DNA of 64,000 nt from Lumbricus terrestris (lineage: Eukaryota; Annelida; Clitellata; Crassiclitellata; Lumbricidae): the NCBI GenBank assembly GCA_949752735.1, contig OX457052.1:13615037-13679036 (forward strand). The letters run 5' to 3'. Numbering within the stretch: the first letter of the stretch is position 1; each line of letters opens with the position of its first letter. The notes under the pieces were generated by a model that searched no databases, had not been told where the DNA came from, and saw only the letters and a list, made by a program, of their open reading frames with translations. Positions 42,510 through 53,027 of this stretch are shown here, piece after piece. The position numbers and the translations under genes were made by a program.

Positions 42510-43056
42510 GGTTCAAATGTCCTTTTTGTTCACGAACATACGACCGTAAACGTAGACACCACTGTTTGATGGTCTGGTCGATGATCACATGGTCAAACGG
42601 CTGTCACACTTCAAACAGGCGCGCCCTACGGTTAATACTGTCATGAACACTGGACCGAAAAACTCGCTCCTCCAGTGCGTGTAAGCTACCCGGATCGAGT
42701 TCTGGACTACAAGGCGGCCACAGCTGCGGGTATGAAGCCGAGGGTCTCCCGGGACAGCTACTACACTATTACGACTACGATCGTGTGTTCTTGAACAAAC
42801 GGACATTTTGAACCCCATACGTAGCTGAATTTTACTTCATTTAAGCTTTTGCATGTTGGAAAATTCCATTTTTCGGTGCTGCATCTCAAACGCTCATAAA
42901 TTTGAAAAACTCACGAATATTAATAATCGGCTTCAGGATCTCGTGTAAATATGGTGACTGTTGTTGTGTTTAAAATTTCAGACAAATCCTAAAAGTGTTG
43001 ACCGAGTTAGCCTATTACACTTTTGGTTGTGTTCTACTTTTCATCCGGACACAGTG
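42510..43056 (-). mobile_element. 5'-truncated mariner/IS630-like element
   Basis: Matches the complete copy at 57260-58041. The region 42515-42830 reads on the minus strand as a broken transposase end. The right inverted end ATCCGGACACAGTG is followed by TA at 43057-43058; the left end is missing. It lies only 212 bp before the predicted start codon of gene B, so it may supply part of that gene's 5' region. Confidence 0.65.
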
Positions 43057-43268
43057 TAGGCTATATACACACAGAAACACGCATAGGCTTAATATGCAAA
43101 TAAATAAATACATCACGTGCGTTAACAGATTGACGAATCTGCTCTTATTGTGCGTCTGCGTGTATAGGCTATATACATGTATTGCGGTATCTGCAACCAC
43201 GCAGTTGCTGGTCAGCATATTCAGCGGGCATCAACACCTCGGGCTGTGTACCGGGTTGCTCGTCAGTT

Positions 43269-43351
43269 ATGGCACAGCTTATCCTGTACTTAGTCTCATC
43301 ACGGTTCCTTATTGCATCGCTCGTTCTTATCACAATCGAATTGGCAAACAC
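43269..43351 (+). CDS. Gene B exon 1: signal peptide
   Basis: ATG (followed by G, a fair Kozak context) encodes MAQLILYLVSSRFLIASLVL then ITIELAN. This is a typical signal peptide with a hydrophobic core and small residues near the expected cleavage site. The exon ends at a consensus donor GTGAGT in phase 2 (AC|T). This phase matches both the acceptor of the linker exon at 45546 and the phase-2 end of the signal exon of gene C, which is the main reason for choosing it. An earlier in-frame ATG exists at 42995 but would bury the signal. Confidence 0.65.
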
Positions 43352-44261
43352 GTGAGTGGAAAATTTCTATAGGGCCTACTATTATAAGGACATGCCTTAT
43401 TGTTGCTTAGAAAAGTTTAAATTAATGCAATCCAATAGTAACGGTCCCGCGATCTATAAGTATGATAAAAAAAGACAACCATCAATAATCACGCGAAGGT
43501 GAAGGCGCGGTTAATGAGAATAACCTTGCATAGGCCTATTCACTTAAATACCGTACTTGCTGGGCCCAAATTATGTCACTGTAATGCGAATATCAGCTGT
43601 TTTTCTCCCTAAAACGTTATATTGTGTTTGATTTTCACGGAAAGGAAGGGTCAAGTCTTCTCTTATAGGCTAGGACAGATCCGTAGCTAAAATTATGATC
43701 CATGTTAGTCCGAGTAAACGCTATAACCGCTTACCCTTAATTAAAATATGTAGGCGTCGCGTGCATAAAACTAATTGTAGAAGGTTCTATTTGTTATAAA
43801 TACTTTCATTACAGTGTTAGTTATGTTTATAGGGCTGACTTATAGATTGTTCTAATTGTTCGTGAACATCATTTTGGTGAATGTGTGTTCAACAGGTCAA
43901 CAGAAACCTATGTAACTTATCGACGGGGCATCAAACAAGTGCAGCGACAGCATAGTTGGGAAAACTGTGGTTGGTTCTATTGCTCAACCGAATAGTAAGC
44001 CATATAAAAGAATCTTCTTATAATTTTATGTCGTCTATTGTCAACTGCTCTTTGTATAATATTGTACAAACGCCATGCACGTCAAATTCTTGTAGGACTC
44101 GTAAGCAATCATGTTCTGGGAGCGCCTCTGAGTCGGTCTCTTAAGAGGCGCTATATACATTCACAAAAACAATGAATGAATTGTTTAAAAAAATGGAGGT
44201 GATTGGATGAATACGTAAACTTAGCACCAACTCTTTCTGCTGCTGATCGACCTTATAATGT

Positions 44262-44475
44262 ATGAGCACTTGTTATAGCGCCCCTTCAAGATCTCTATTC
44301 CTAGGCACTCCCGATTGCAGCGCGGATAGCCTACTGCATCGAATTTTCACGCCGGAGCGCACGAGCAATAATTATTGTGAGTGAAGGACTTGTTCAGCAT
44401 TCCTACATGTACGTGGCGGTTTGAAGTCAATTCGACCCCGCAGTCTTCTTGCTTCAAGGCACCACAATTAAATTG
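44262..44475 (-). mobile_element. tRNA-derived SINE
   Basis: Plus strand reads CACTTGTTATAGCGCCCCTT ... GAGTGAAGGACTTGTTCAGC, the reverse of the family at 6437-6659 and 54367-54592. The head (A/B box) end is degraded. Confidence 0.55.
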
Positions 44476-45545
44476 CTTGGAACTTTGGATGATATAGTAC
44501 TTTCTAAGCATACACTGGGGTCGGAAAAATGGGACAGTAGGCGTCTCGCAAAGCTTCTACCCAAAGGCCCACCACGCCACCTTCACATGGTCTCCTGTTG
44601 AGAACTAAGTGCGTGGTAGACATCCGATCTCTCATCAGTGCTTTGGGGGGGGAGTTTCTGGGGGGAATGCGAGGACAAACCACAGTTTGGCGGACGGCCA
44701 ACCGCTGAGGCGCGTGTCGCTGACCAGTTGAAGGTGTTTTACTAGTGTTCTGCCCTTATGCAGGTCCAAGATTCCAACGACACTATTCTTGTCTATTCTG
44801 TGCTTTCACGTTGATTTTTTTTTATTATCCTCCCTTTTCTCCGTCCATCAACCAATCCATCATCCTTTATTTTCGTCCTGGTGGTCTCTTTTCCTCCATT
44901 CTTCTCTCGAGTAAGCCTACTACCCTCTAGAGCGACTCTTCCCCCTCAACATGTGATAAAGTCAGTTCATCTGCCTCCTCAGTTTTGTATAAATCAGCGA
45001 CTTTTCTACTTGCACCAGTTTCGGCGTTGGGTTTGTAGCCCATCCAACTAATCTTCGCCATTCTTCTCCATAATCTCATTTCAAATGCCTCAAGTCATTC
45101 CACCTCTGCTTTCCCCAATGGCCTGTAAGTACAAATCGTGGTAATAAACTCACAATTTGAGGCTTCTGATATTGATTATCTGGTGACTTTTTTAATAAAT
45201 CGTCTTATTTTGTCCTCTATCTCTTAATTCTACCAGTCGATAACTCTTTGCTTTGCATGTTAAAGGCAGCTCCTCAATTTTTCTTCGAAGGAAATGCACT
45301 TCATGTGGGGAATTTCCCTCCTCCTCCTCCTCGACGTCTAGATTAAACACTGGGCATAGCAAACTTTAAATGCTAAAATCCAGGTTTTAAATTATCAATC
45401 ACATGTTTATTTAAAGAAACTAAACCTTCATAACTGTACACGGGCTCTATGACGAATCAACGTATCTGAAGGATGACTAGTAGGTCTATCTTCTGTAGGC
45501 CTACTATGAGTATTTAATGAAAGACGAGTGTATTTTATTTGTCAG

Positions 45546-45598
45546 TTATTTGAAATTGGAAGAAGAAGCTGTTGTTGAATCAGTAACTGCAACGAGAG
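45546..45598 (+). CDS. Gene B exon 2: linker
   Basis: 53 bp between TTTGTCAG and GTAAGA, phase 2 in and phase 1 out. It encodes [T]YLKLEEEAVVESVTATRG. It aligns with the linker exon of gene C (SETTVQSETATT): shared acidic run, V-x-S, T-A-T. It converts the phase of the signal exon to the phase of the EGF exons. No known domain. Confidence 0.6.
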
Positions 45599-45799
45599 GT
45601 AAGAGAGGTTGGAGTCAATAACGCGGCTGTAGCCTATTGGTAAGATGTTCTTCTAAGCATAATATTATAATTACAATAACGCTAAGTGTTTTTAATTAAT
45701 AATTATTACCTACGCTGTAGGTAACACCCTGCTAAAAATTGTACGCTTGCTTGTTTCTGGGTAGTAGGCCTAAGTAAGTGCTGTCTTCTATCTGCACAT

Positions 45800-46451
45800 G
45801 GTGGTCGGATTCCATCAAAATATTTCAAACAGAACAAAAGTTACACCACTTTTAGGGAGGTCACTCACCGTTTTTGACGATTCAAAAACGAAACGCAACA
45901 AAAAAAAGTAACAAAACACGATTTTTTCTCATTTCAAATAATTGGTATCAAATAGCCTTGATATTGCCAGATGATCATTTTTATTACTATTTAAAAAAGA
46001 AACAGGGTACCAGCGTAGCTGCGTGTCACTGAGAAGTCACTTAGCAAGATGACAATCAAATTGGTAAATAAGGAATCTATCAGATTAATCAACAGGTCCA
46101 TCAAGAACTTTGCAAAGAGACTCAAAAGAAGTTTTGGCACCTGTGGTGGGCACATTGAACACAAGATATGAATCACTATCAAGTTCATTTGACAACAGTT
46201 ATTTGAGATGAGACTTAATAAAATCGTGTTTTGTTACTTTTTGTTGCGTTTCGTTTTTTAATCGTCAAAAAGCGGTGGGTGGTCTCCCTAAAAGTGGTGT
46301 AACTTTTGTTCTGCTTGAAATATTTTGATGAAATCTGACCATCGTGTGTAAATATGAATTGTCTTTAGGACTGTAAAATATCATTTCAAAATTCTTGCTT
46401 CTGGACAAGATATTGGCAAAAAAACCTAGGGGGTATTTTTGGCGCACCCTG
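45800..46451 (+). mobile_element. Mariner-like foldback relic
   Basis: An inverted pair (45800-45905 and 46226-46330; GTTACACCACTTTTAGGGAG against its complement) surrounds a transposase C-terminus: RLINRSIKNFAKRLKRSFGT, then CGGHIEHKI and stop (46062-46172). The right arm goes on to the full terminus ending GCACCCTG before TA (46452-46453). The CGGHIEH tail is typical of mariner-family transposases. Left terminus lost. Lies in intron 2 of gene B. Confidence 0.7.
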
Positions 46452-46661
46452 TATATCTGCTCGGATTACATAAAGGCCTCAAATGGGCTGAGCTCTAAAT
46501 TTCATTTGTTTTCATTCAAATCTTTCATCAATGTTTTAATCATGGCAACTGAAGCCAGTGGGCTCTAAGAAGTCTGCGCAATCATTGTTTTCATCAAAGC
46601 CACCAATTGACAAATTATACGACAACTCTTAAATTTACGGTAACAATTTTTTCAATTTCAG

Positions 46662-46781
46662 ATATCAATGAGTGCGCACGTGGTATTTCGGGATGTCATC
46701 ATATCTGCACTAACACTAATGGCAGTTATATTTGCAGTTGCAATTCAGGCTACAGTTTGACGCCAAACGGAAGAACATGCG
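46662..46781 (+). CDS. Gene B exon: calcium-binding EGF domain 1
   Basis: 120 bp, phase 1-1, after TTTCAG, donor GTAAGT. It encodes DINECARGISGC..CTNTNGSYICSC..GYSLTPNGRTCG. Six cysteines, calcium-site start DINE, Asx-hydroxylation pattern C-T-N-x4-Y-x-C-x-C. Confidence 0.93.
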
Positions 46782-47595
46782 GTAAGTAGGCTAGATGACT
46801 GAAGTGTCCAATAAAAAAGAACCACCAAAGTGGGTTGAATCACTAAACGTGATATACGGTAGGCGGTAGCGCCTGTACTTTTGAAATATTTTCGCCAAAA
46901 TTGTCTGTTGTTTGTACAAAGTATTGTCCTTATGCCCGTAAAATTTGATTGAATTATGTTACAGTTTGACCGAAATATTAATAAAGCTACTTGTTGTAGG
47001 CCTATTATGCATTCACCATTATATAGAGCGCTTCTCTCAGCAAAGTCTTTCAGAAGCGCTCCCAGTGCGATCGAAACAGTCGGTAGTCACACCTGTAACT
47101 ACACTGCAAGCTATGTTTATAATCAGATGCACTTTCAAGCAGAATTGGCTCACTATCCTTCGTAATTTAACAATTACAGCTTTAGAATCGGGTCGCTTGT
47201 AGAGATGAACGCCATCTAAAGATTAGGGTTATGTTACACCAGTATATCGCAGAATTCTATGTTCACAAAAAACCAATAAATAAGGATGAAATGAATTCAT
47301 TTCTTGGAATAGGAAGAGTTGGTTGCAGGTCTAACATATGCAACTTTTCGGATGTTGATTCCTTCAATTAATTTCTTGCTTCAGCGTAGATACGCATTTC
47401 TATAGAGTATAGAGCAAGTTATCGTAAAAGATTGATTGACGTGTAAGCACGCGACAAAAATATTTTAAAATCTTTCTTCTTGGTATCATTAGGCCTAAGC
47501 ACATTTTTGAGCCACTATAGTCCATGTAGGTTACAAGAGCTAAACCGCATTCCATTCATGGATTAAAGTATTTGAAAATGAATTTCCAATTGTAG

Positions 47596-47718
47596 ACATT
47601 GACGAGTGCACACATATACCAGCTAAATGTGGACAAATCTGCTCTAACACAGTCGGTAGTTACAGGTGTAGCTGCAGAGCAGGATATCTTTTGGCATCGG
47701 ACAAACGATCATGCAATG
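47596..47718 (+). CDS. Gene B exon: calcium-binding EGF domain 2
   Basis: 123 bp, phase 1-1, after TTGTAG, donor GTGAGT. It encodes DIDECTHIPAKC..CSNTVGSYRCSC..GYLLASDKRSCNG. Six cysteines and the Asx-hydroxylation pattern. Close to domains 3 and 5 of the same gene (CSN, RSCNG or LSCIG endings). Confidence 0.93.
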
Positions 47719-47889
47719 GTGAGTGACAAGGGAAGGGCAGACTTGCACACGATCGCTGCACAACAGTAGCCCACAGTATCATAGGCATACTTCTTTATTT
47801 TTCGAAAATCGAAAAATTCAGTTACCAAATGTTTTAGACAATAGCGATTTTTGGTAGACTCGTTATAATAAAAAATAAGTATTGGAAGA

Positions 47890-48085
47890 CAGGGCTGTTT
47901 TTAAGGAATTTTCATCACTGCACAACTCCTTATTTCCTGTCACATCTTCCATGGTAAATTACTTCCAATCGGAGGACAATGACCTTTTTGCTAGTCTTAA
48001 GTTACCCTTAACTGTGCTTCTACAACTGCACAAACCCATTTAGAACTGCACATTTTGTGTACAACTGCACGTTAAAAAAGCTCTG
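47890..48085. mobile_element. hAT-like MITE with perfect 8-bp target duplication
   Basis: 196 bp, ends CAGGGCTGTTTTTAAG and GTTAAAAAAGCTCTG, flanked by TTGGAAGA on both sides (47882-47889 and 48086-48093). The interior includes TTGTGTACAACTGCACG. Related copies at 18204-18395 and 52862-53027. Lies in the intron between EGF 2 and 3 of gene B. Confidence 0.85.
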
Positions 48086-48608
48086 TTGGAAGAAACTGAC
48101 AATGTTCGAAGTAATTGTAAATGGGAGCAATTTGTTGGGAGCAATAATATTTAGCACTGAATTTAGAGTTGGTAATAATATACTCACATAACTTTCGAGT
48201 TAACAATAATTATTTTTGAAAGACAAAATTGGTTATTTCATAAGCATATTTATATAGAGATGTTTAAGACATCATTGCATTTTAACGTAGCCTAAATGTC
48301 TCACAGGGTTCGACATTTAAAAGTTACAAATGAATACCCTGACAAAATGAATGCCCCTGTGAAATCGGAGTGGGTAGAAACATACGTTACTTTTCGGAGG
48401 GCGTACAGAACAAGTGAATCACAGCTTAAAGCGGAAACCTAGTCAGAAACCAAAGTTCTTTGTTTATAGATAGGCCTACCAGAAGTTTGTCTCAGTGGGT
48501 TTTAATATTTTTTGTTTAATGCCCATTCGAGCAGGTTTACATGTAGAAACATCTAATTGACGCTGCATCCTTGCACCACAATATTTTAAGCCTTTCAATT
48601 ATGGTATT

Positions 48609-48917
48609 CATAGGCGTACGAGACGGGGGTCCAGAGGGCCATTGCCCCCCACCCAAATTCGGGCAAAACTGGTTTACGGGCAAGCAGACTCGAGAAATGA
48701 CTAAAAAAGTTTGATGACTAAAAAAGTCGTCAACTTTTCGGGCAAGTCTGTTTTTCGAGCAAGTAGAACCGGGAAAATAGTATAAAAAATTTGATGACTA
48801 AAAAAAGGTCAACTTTTTTCTGGGAGAAAGTTAGTATTTTCCACGAGATTTGAGGATTTTTTCGGGCAGAAGTAAAATCTTTGCCTCCCCACTGCTGAAA
48901 TTTCCCGTACGCCTATG
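48609..48917. mobile_element. hAT-like MITE, family CATAGGCGTACG
   Basis: 309 bp. Ends CATAGGCGTACGAGACG and TTTCCCGTACGCCTATG. Flanks ATGGTATT (48601-48608) and ATGGTATC (48918-48925) agree at 7 of 8. The interior repeats the phrases TTTGATGACTAAAAAAG and TTCGGGCAA. Confidence 0.75.
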
Positions 48918-49115
48918 ATGGTATCATTAAGCATAGGCCTATAATTATGATTTACGGTACAGCTGTTATGTACACGATATAAAATTGCTTTCCATTCACG
49001 GATTAATTTAACCCTTTACCCGTTCATTTTTAAATTTTAAGCCCGTTTTCAGCGGATATTCTTGGGGCAAACGCGTAAAAGATTAAAGTATTTGAAACTG
49101 AATTTGCAATTGCAG

Positions 49116-49244
49116 ACATCAACGAATGCACAGATACGTCTATATCAGATAGATGTGACCACAGCTGCTCTAACAGAGCCGGAAGTTTCACGTGTACCTG
49201 TAGATCGGGATATCGTCTGGGATCTAATGGACGATCGTGCAATG
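49116..49244 (+). CDS. Gene B exon: calcium-binding EGF domain 3
   Basis: 129 bp, phase 1-1, after TTGCAG, donor GTGAGC. It encodes DINECTDTSISDRC..CSNRAGSFTCTC..GYRLGSNGRSCNG. Six cysteines; the aromatic of the hydroxylation pattern is Phe. Two residues longer than domain 2 between the first two cysteines. Confidence 0.92.
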
Positions 49245-49375
49245 GTGAGCGGTCACAGAAGAAGTCGCCTATAATATGCGATGGCTGTGCATCAGCAAAT
49301 AAAACTTATTTTTCAATTAAATCATTAATTTCAGCTATGTGTATTATAGGGGAGCCCGAAAGTCTAGTGGTTAGT

Positions 49376-49453
49376 TTAATAGACTTTTCTTCTTCTGCTT
49401 ATTCTTCTTCTTCTTATTATTATTATTATTATTATTCTTCTTCCTCTTCCTCT

Positions 49454-49486
<33 letters not shown>

Positions 49487-49581
49487 TTCTTCTTCCTCTT
49501 CCTCTTCCTCTTCTTCTTCCTCTTCCTCTTCTTCTTCTTCTTCTTCTTCTTCTTCCTCTTCCTCTTCCTCTTTCTTCTTCT

Positions 49582-49613
<32 letters not shown>

Positions 49614-49856
49614 TTCTTCTTCTTCTTCTTCTTCTTCTTCTTCTTCTTCTTCTTCTTCCTCTTCCTCTTTCTCTTCCTCTTCCTCTTCCTCTTCCTCCTC
49701 CTCTTCCTCTTCCTCTTTCATCTTCCTCTTCCTCTTTCATCTTCCTCTTCCTCTTCCTCTTCCTCTTCCTCTTCCTCTTCCTCTTCCTCTTCCTCTTCCT
49801 CTTCTTCTTCTTCTTCTTCTTCTTCTTCTTCTTCTTCTTCTTCTTCTTCGGTTATA
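49376..49856. repeat. (TTC)n/(TTCCTC)n microsatellite, about 480 bp
   Basis: Long polypyrimidine tract of TTC and TTCCTC units, with a GA-rich complement. Poly-Phe, poly-Leu and poly-Glu frames over it are artefacts. It sits in the intron between EGF 3 and 4 of gene B. Such mirror-like tracts can form triplex DNA; that is only a known property, not shown here. Confidence 0.95.
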
Positions 49857-50036
49857 GGTATTAGCTACGCCTTTGTTTACATATGTGTTTTAAAACGTCA
49901 TTATTGACAGAGACTGGTGGTTTAAAAGTAGACGTTTGTTTGGGCGTGTCTACTATAATAACAGACAGTTAGATGTAGGCCGTTACTGCATAGCCATACT
50001 TATATCACAATAAATTCTGGAGTTAGCTGTTTGTAG

Positions 50037-50159
50037 ATATTGACGAGTGCGAAGAGAAAACATCAAACTGTTCGCATTTATGTTCCAACACAGACGGCAG
50101 TTACACATGCAGCTGCAATGCAGGCTTCCGATTGGCAGGAAATGGACTGTCATGCATTG
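50037..50159 (+). CDS. Gene B exon: calcium-binding EGF domain 4
   Basis: 123 bp, phase 1-1, after TTGTAG, donor GTGAGT. It encodes [37 protein letters not shown]. Six cysteines, full calcium and Asx-hydroxylation patterns. Confidence 0.93.
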
Positions 50160-50397
50160 GTGAGTGAAAAAGAATCATTGGTTTTTAATGTTAAAAATTC
50201 CCAATTTATATAAATTCAAGCAACGGAGGATGAATGGAAGGCGTTAGTAGTGACTGAAGGTAGGAAGGTAGGTCAGACATGCCAATTTGAATATAATCAT
50301 GTAGGCTAACCATTAGGCCTACGTAGGTTTTGATCATAGCGATAAATTCCTTTAATATTCATCTTCCAGAAACGTTGTGAACGTTGTAAAATTGCAG

Positions 50398-50517
50398 AGA
50401 TTGACGAGTGCACAGAAGGAATGTCTGCATGTACACAGATCTGTTCTAACACAATCGGTACCTACACCTGCAACTGTGCGGGCTATCTTTTAGCTTCAGA
50501 TGAACTCTCATGCATCG
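50398..50517 (+). CDS. Gene B exon: calcium-binding EGF domain 5
   Basis: 120 bp, phase 1-1, after TTGCAG, donor GTGAGT. It encodes EIDECTEGMSAC..CSNTIGTYTCNC, then AGYLLASDELSCIG. Six cysteines. Two small departures: the first calcium ligand is Glu rather than Asp, and one residue is missing between the fifth cysteine and the conserved Gly-Tyr (C-A-G-Y instead of C-x-x-G-Y). Confidence 0.9.
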
Positions 50518-51014
50518 GTGAGTCGCGTATTTGTGGTCTTGGCTTGTATGATTGTGGGATACCATTTTAGACGTTTTGCTGACGTTCATTTATAAAATAA
50601 TAATTCAAATATTAATTTTCAAATAACTCCTAAGAATCTTCCTTAAAAGATTGAAGTGTCATCCTAAACTCTATTCTGTTGTCTGAGTACTAACTCGAGC
50701 CCATCCTGTGAGCTCTTGTTATTTGTTAACTATCTGATCGTAGCATGCATGCAAGGGACTAACTGCCAAGTTTTTCGAAAGTTTCCTAAAATTTATATTG
50801 TAGAGCATGTAATATATTGTAAGAATCCTGTTTGCAAATACCAAACGAGTATTCGCAAAATTACATGGATTATTAGTGCTATCTAAGTTAATTTGTGATT
50901 CTTCAGTTGCGGTTCATCGTAAAAAAATTTGTGAAACTATAATTATGTCTTCTGCTTTGCCTTCATTTATATTCATACGACTAATTTTTAATTCCCACTT
51001 ACTATTCTATCTAG

Positions 51015-51206
51015 AGGATTTCAGCGTTACTGCTCAAGTAGGTGAACGTACGGGATTTAAAGATCACCATGGTGACAACTGGATATTACAAACAACTGGA
51101 AGATTGGTCATCGTGGTCGTATTATGTGGCGTTGCTGGAGTTGCTTCAGTAATCATAGCAATTGTCTGCGTAGTCAGGTGGTCGAAGAAACGGAAGATAA
51201 ATAAAG
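51015..51206 (+). CDS. Gene B exon: stalk and transmembrane segment
   Basis: 192 bp, phase 1-1, after ATCTAG. It encodes a stalk (EDFSVTAQVGERTGFKDHHG ...), a span of about 24 hydrophobic residues (LVIVVVLCGVAGVASVII then AIVCVV) and a basic stop-transfer RWSKKRKINK. The basic part and the weak donor GTGTTG match gene A's exon at 12752. Without splicing, the frame runs on for about 30 residues to a stop at 51295, again as in gene A. Confidence 0.82.
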
Positions 51207-51325
51207 GTGTTGTTACTGATGCTTTTATTCCGCTATTCATTAAGTCTTTGCCGTGTGAACAGTGGCAACGGCTTTTGCTAATTAAACAAAAATAAACACA
51301 TATATTAAGAAATTGATTGTTGTAG

Positions 51326-51381
51326 ATGTACCTCCGCTTCAGGGTATCATAGGACAACCTGTCCCTAGCCAGGATAATTGA
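51326..51381 (+). CDS. Possible extra terminal exon of gene B
   Basis: After a plausible acceptor (TTGATTGTTGTAG) a phase-1 frame reads DVPPLQGIIGQPVPSQDN then TGA. It lies just after the transmembrane exon and the phase fits, but there is no homologue in gene A and no motif, so it may be chance. Confidence 0.2.
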
Positions 51382-51566
51382 GGAGGGTTCCGCGGTGGAC
51401 TTGCAACCCACCCGGGAAAAATAAACATACACAACAGAAAAAGCAGAAAACGCAGCAAATTCCAAATTCACTCATCAAGTTAATTAATCTTACTCGTTCG
51501 ATGGGACAGAGAAATGTTAGAGTATTTTAAGTTTACTGTCTACGCAAGCGCATTGTTTTATATATA

Positions 51567-51727
51567 AATGTATGTATGTATGTATGCATGTATGTATGTA
51601 TGTATGTATGTATGTATGTATGTATGTATGTATGTATGTATGTATGTATGTATGTATGTATGTATGTATGTATGTATGTATGTATGTATGTATGTATGTA
51701 TGTATGTATGTATGTATGTATGTATGT
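51567..51727. repeat. (ATGT)n microsatellite
   Basis: About 160 bp of nearly pure ATGT/TATG. Open frames of Met-Tyr-Val-Cys repeats are artefacts. Confidence 0.95.
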
Positions 51728-51935
51728 TGGTTGGTTGGTGCTTTCGGCTCGTAGAGCCCTAGCGACCACCATGACAAGCGACTCTTCGCCTCTCGCCATG
51801 ATGGTTTTCTTGGCAGGATACAGAGGTGGTTTGCCATTGCCTTCCTCTGAGACAATTATGGGTGAGCAACTTGTCCAAGGTCGCTACGCAGTGGCTTGAG
51901 GTAGATTCAAGAACATACCGCCATACCACCTCGTC
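51728..51935 (-). mobile_element. SINE core fragment
   Basis: Contains GGTTTGCCATTGCCTTCCTC, GAGCAACTTGTCCAAGGTCG and GTGGCTTGAGGTAG, the same order as at 19270-19350. The tRNA-like head is not clear. Confidence 0.5.
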
Positions 51936-51979
51936 CCATACCCTGCAGGAGCAGGGGGGTTGTTTTAGGCTAACCCATA

Positions 51980-52074
51980 GCCGGATGCAGATTCACGTCA
52001 TGCCCAGGACCTGCCGGCTGCAGTTTAACGTCATACCCAGGACACGGCTGCAGTTTAACGTCATACCCAGGACC
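51980..52074 (+). repeat. Tandem repeat of about 30 bp
   Basis: Three units of GCTGCAGTTTAACGTCATAC followed by CCAGGAC; the first unit is diverged. Confidence 0.75.
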
Positions 52075-52225
52075 AATGTATGTATGTATGTATGCATATA
52101 TATGTATGTATTTGAACATTTATATAACGCCTTGCAATAACCTCACGAAGACCTATGCATGCAGCAGAAGTGGCCCTATGTCGTGGGTTATTACAACCAA
52201 CAATGTCTGTTGAAATTTATTTCAG

Positions 52226-52386
52226 AAGGGCAGCAAGATTTACAAAGTGAAAATGCTACAACAGAAAATGAATATCAGTTGCAAGATACTATGACGATGA
52301 CGAATCAACTTTACGAGAACGTCAGAAACCCTTCAGAACCAAACGATACATCGGCGCAAGGATACGCCAGAAAGAATTTCAGTTAG
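52226..52386 (+). CDS. Gene B terminal tail exon 1 (ITAM-like, degenerate)
   Basis: A phase-1 start after TTTCAG encodes EGQQDLQSENATTEN, then EYQLQDTMTMTNQLYENV, RNPSEPNDTSAQGY and RKNFS, then TAG. The start (EG..DLQ) and the two tyrosines 13 apart align with the cassettes of gene A. The first motif is YQLQ (+3 is Gln, not Leu) and the second YENV, so only the second matches YxxI/L/V. YENV also fits a Grb2-type YxN motif. A further tyrosine lies near the end (GYAR). Confidence 0.7.
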
Positions 52387-52861
52387 TTTCTTGAGCATTA
52401 TGTTCTTGCACTGAATCCAGAAAATAATACGTTACTTCATCCTCTAACACTCGCCATCTCCACTCAGCTTAGAATAAATGATACTCCAAGCAAACTGCTC
52501 GCGCCCAAACACTGGACTACTTCTCAGCTGTTGATACTGAAAATGCTTGCATCTCAGTGAACTTAACGCATGCTTTGACTTTGTTGATAACCAGCTACTA
52601 CTATTAGTTAGACTTAAGAGCATTGTCGTTGTCGTCCTTATGGCTGCCTGAAACTGAGCAAGTCAGCATTTGTATTGCTTGGTCTGATACTTCTCTTTGC
52701 ACTGCTGGTATTTCACAGGGTAGGCCTATACCTATTCTCGGGTCCTTATTACACCAATCGTTACTTTACCAATCACCCGTACATGTATGTAGCATAGATG
52801 TAAAAAACGATGGAAACGGAATAAAAAACGGAAAAAACGTCGTTTTTTCCAAAAAATAAAA

Positions 52862-53027
52862 AACGACAGTTGTACACAAAATGTGCAGTTGTAGAAGCAC
52901 TTCTGTAGACCTACAATTAAAACTAGCAAAAAGGTCATTGTCCTCCGATTGGAAGTAATCTACCATGGATGATGGGAAAGGAAAGAAAGAGTTGTGCAGT
53001 TTTAAATATTCCTTTAAAACAGCCCTG
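52862..53027. mobile_element. hAT-like MITE, truncated copy
   Basis: Starts at ACAGTTGTACACAAAATGTG and ends TTTAAAACAGCCCTG. It matches 18204-18395; the first terminus is lost, replaced by an AAAAAACG-rich stretch. Confidence 0.65.

Noticed and set aside
42995..43372. 125-residue frame as the real first exon of gene B
   Set aside because: A start at 42995 would put 91 residues before the signal peptide and run through the mariner end; the ATG at 43269 gives a clean signal and the right phase.
49337..49864. Poly-Phe/Leu frame and Glu/Arg-rich minus frames
   Set aside because: Pure TTC/TTCCTC microsatellite.
51533..51727. Possible CRISPR-like or regularly spaced repeats
   Set aside because: Direct simple repeats without unique spacers, in a eukaryotic context.
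51533..51899. Repeated MYVC and YIHT frames
   Set aside because: ATGT microsatellite read in each frame.
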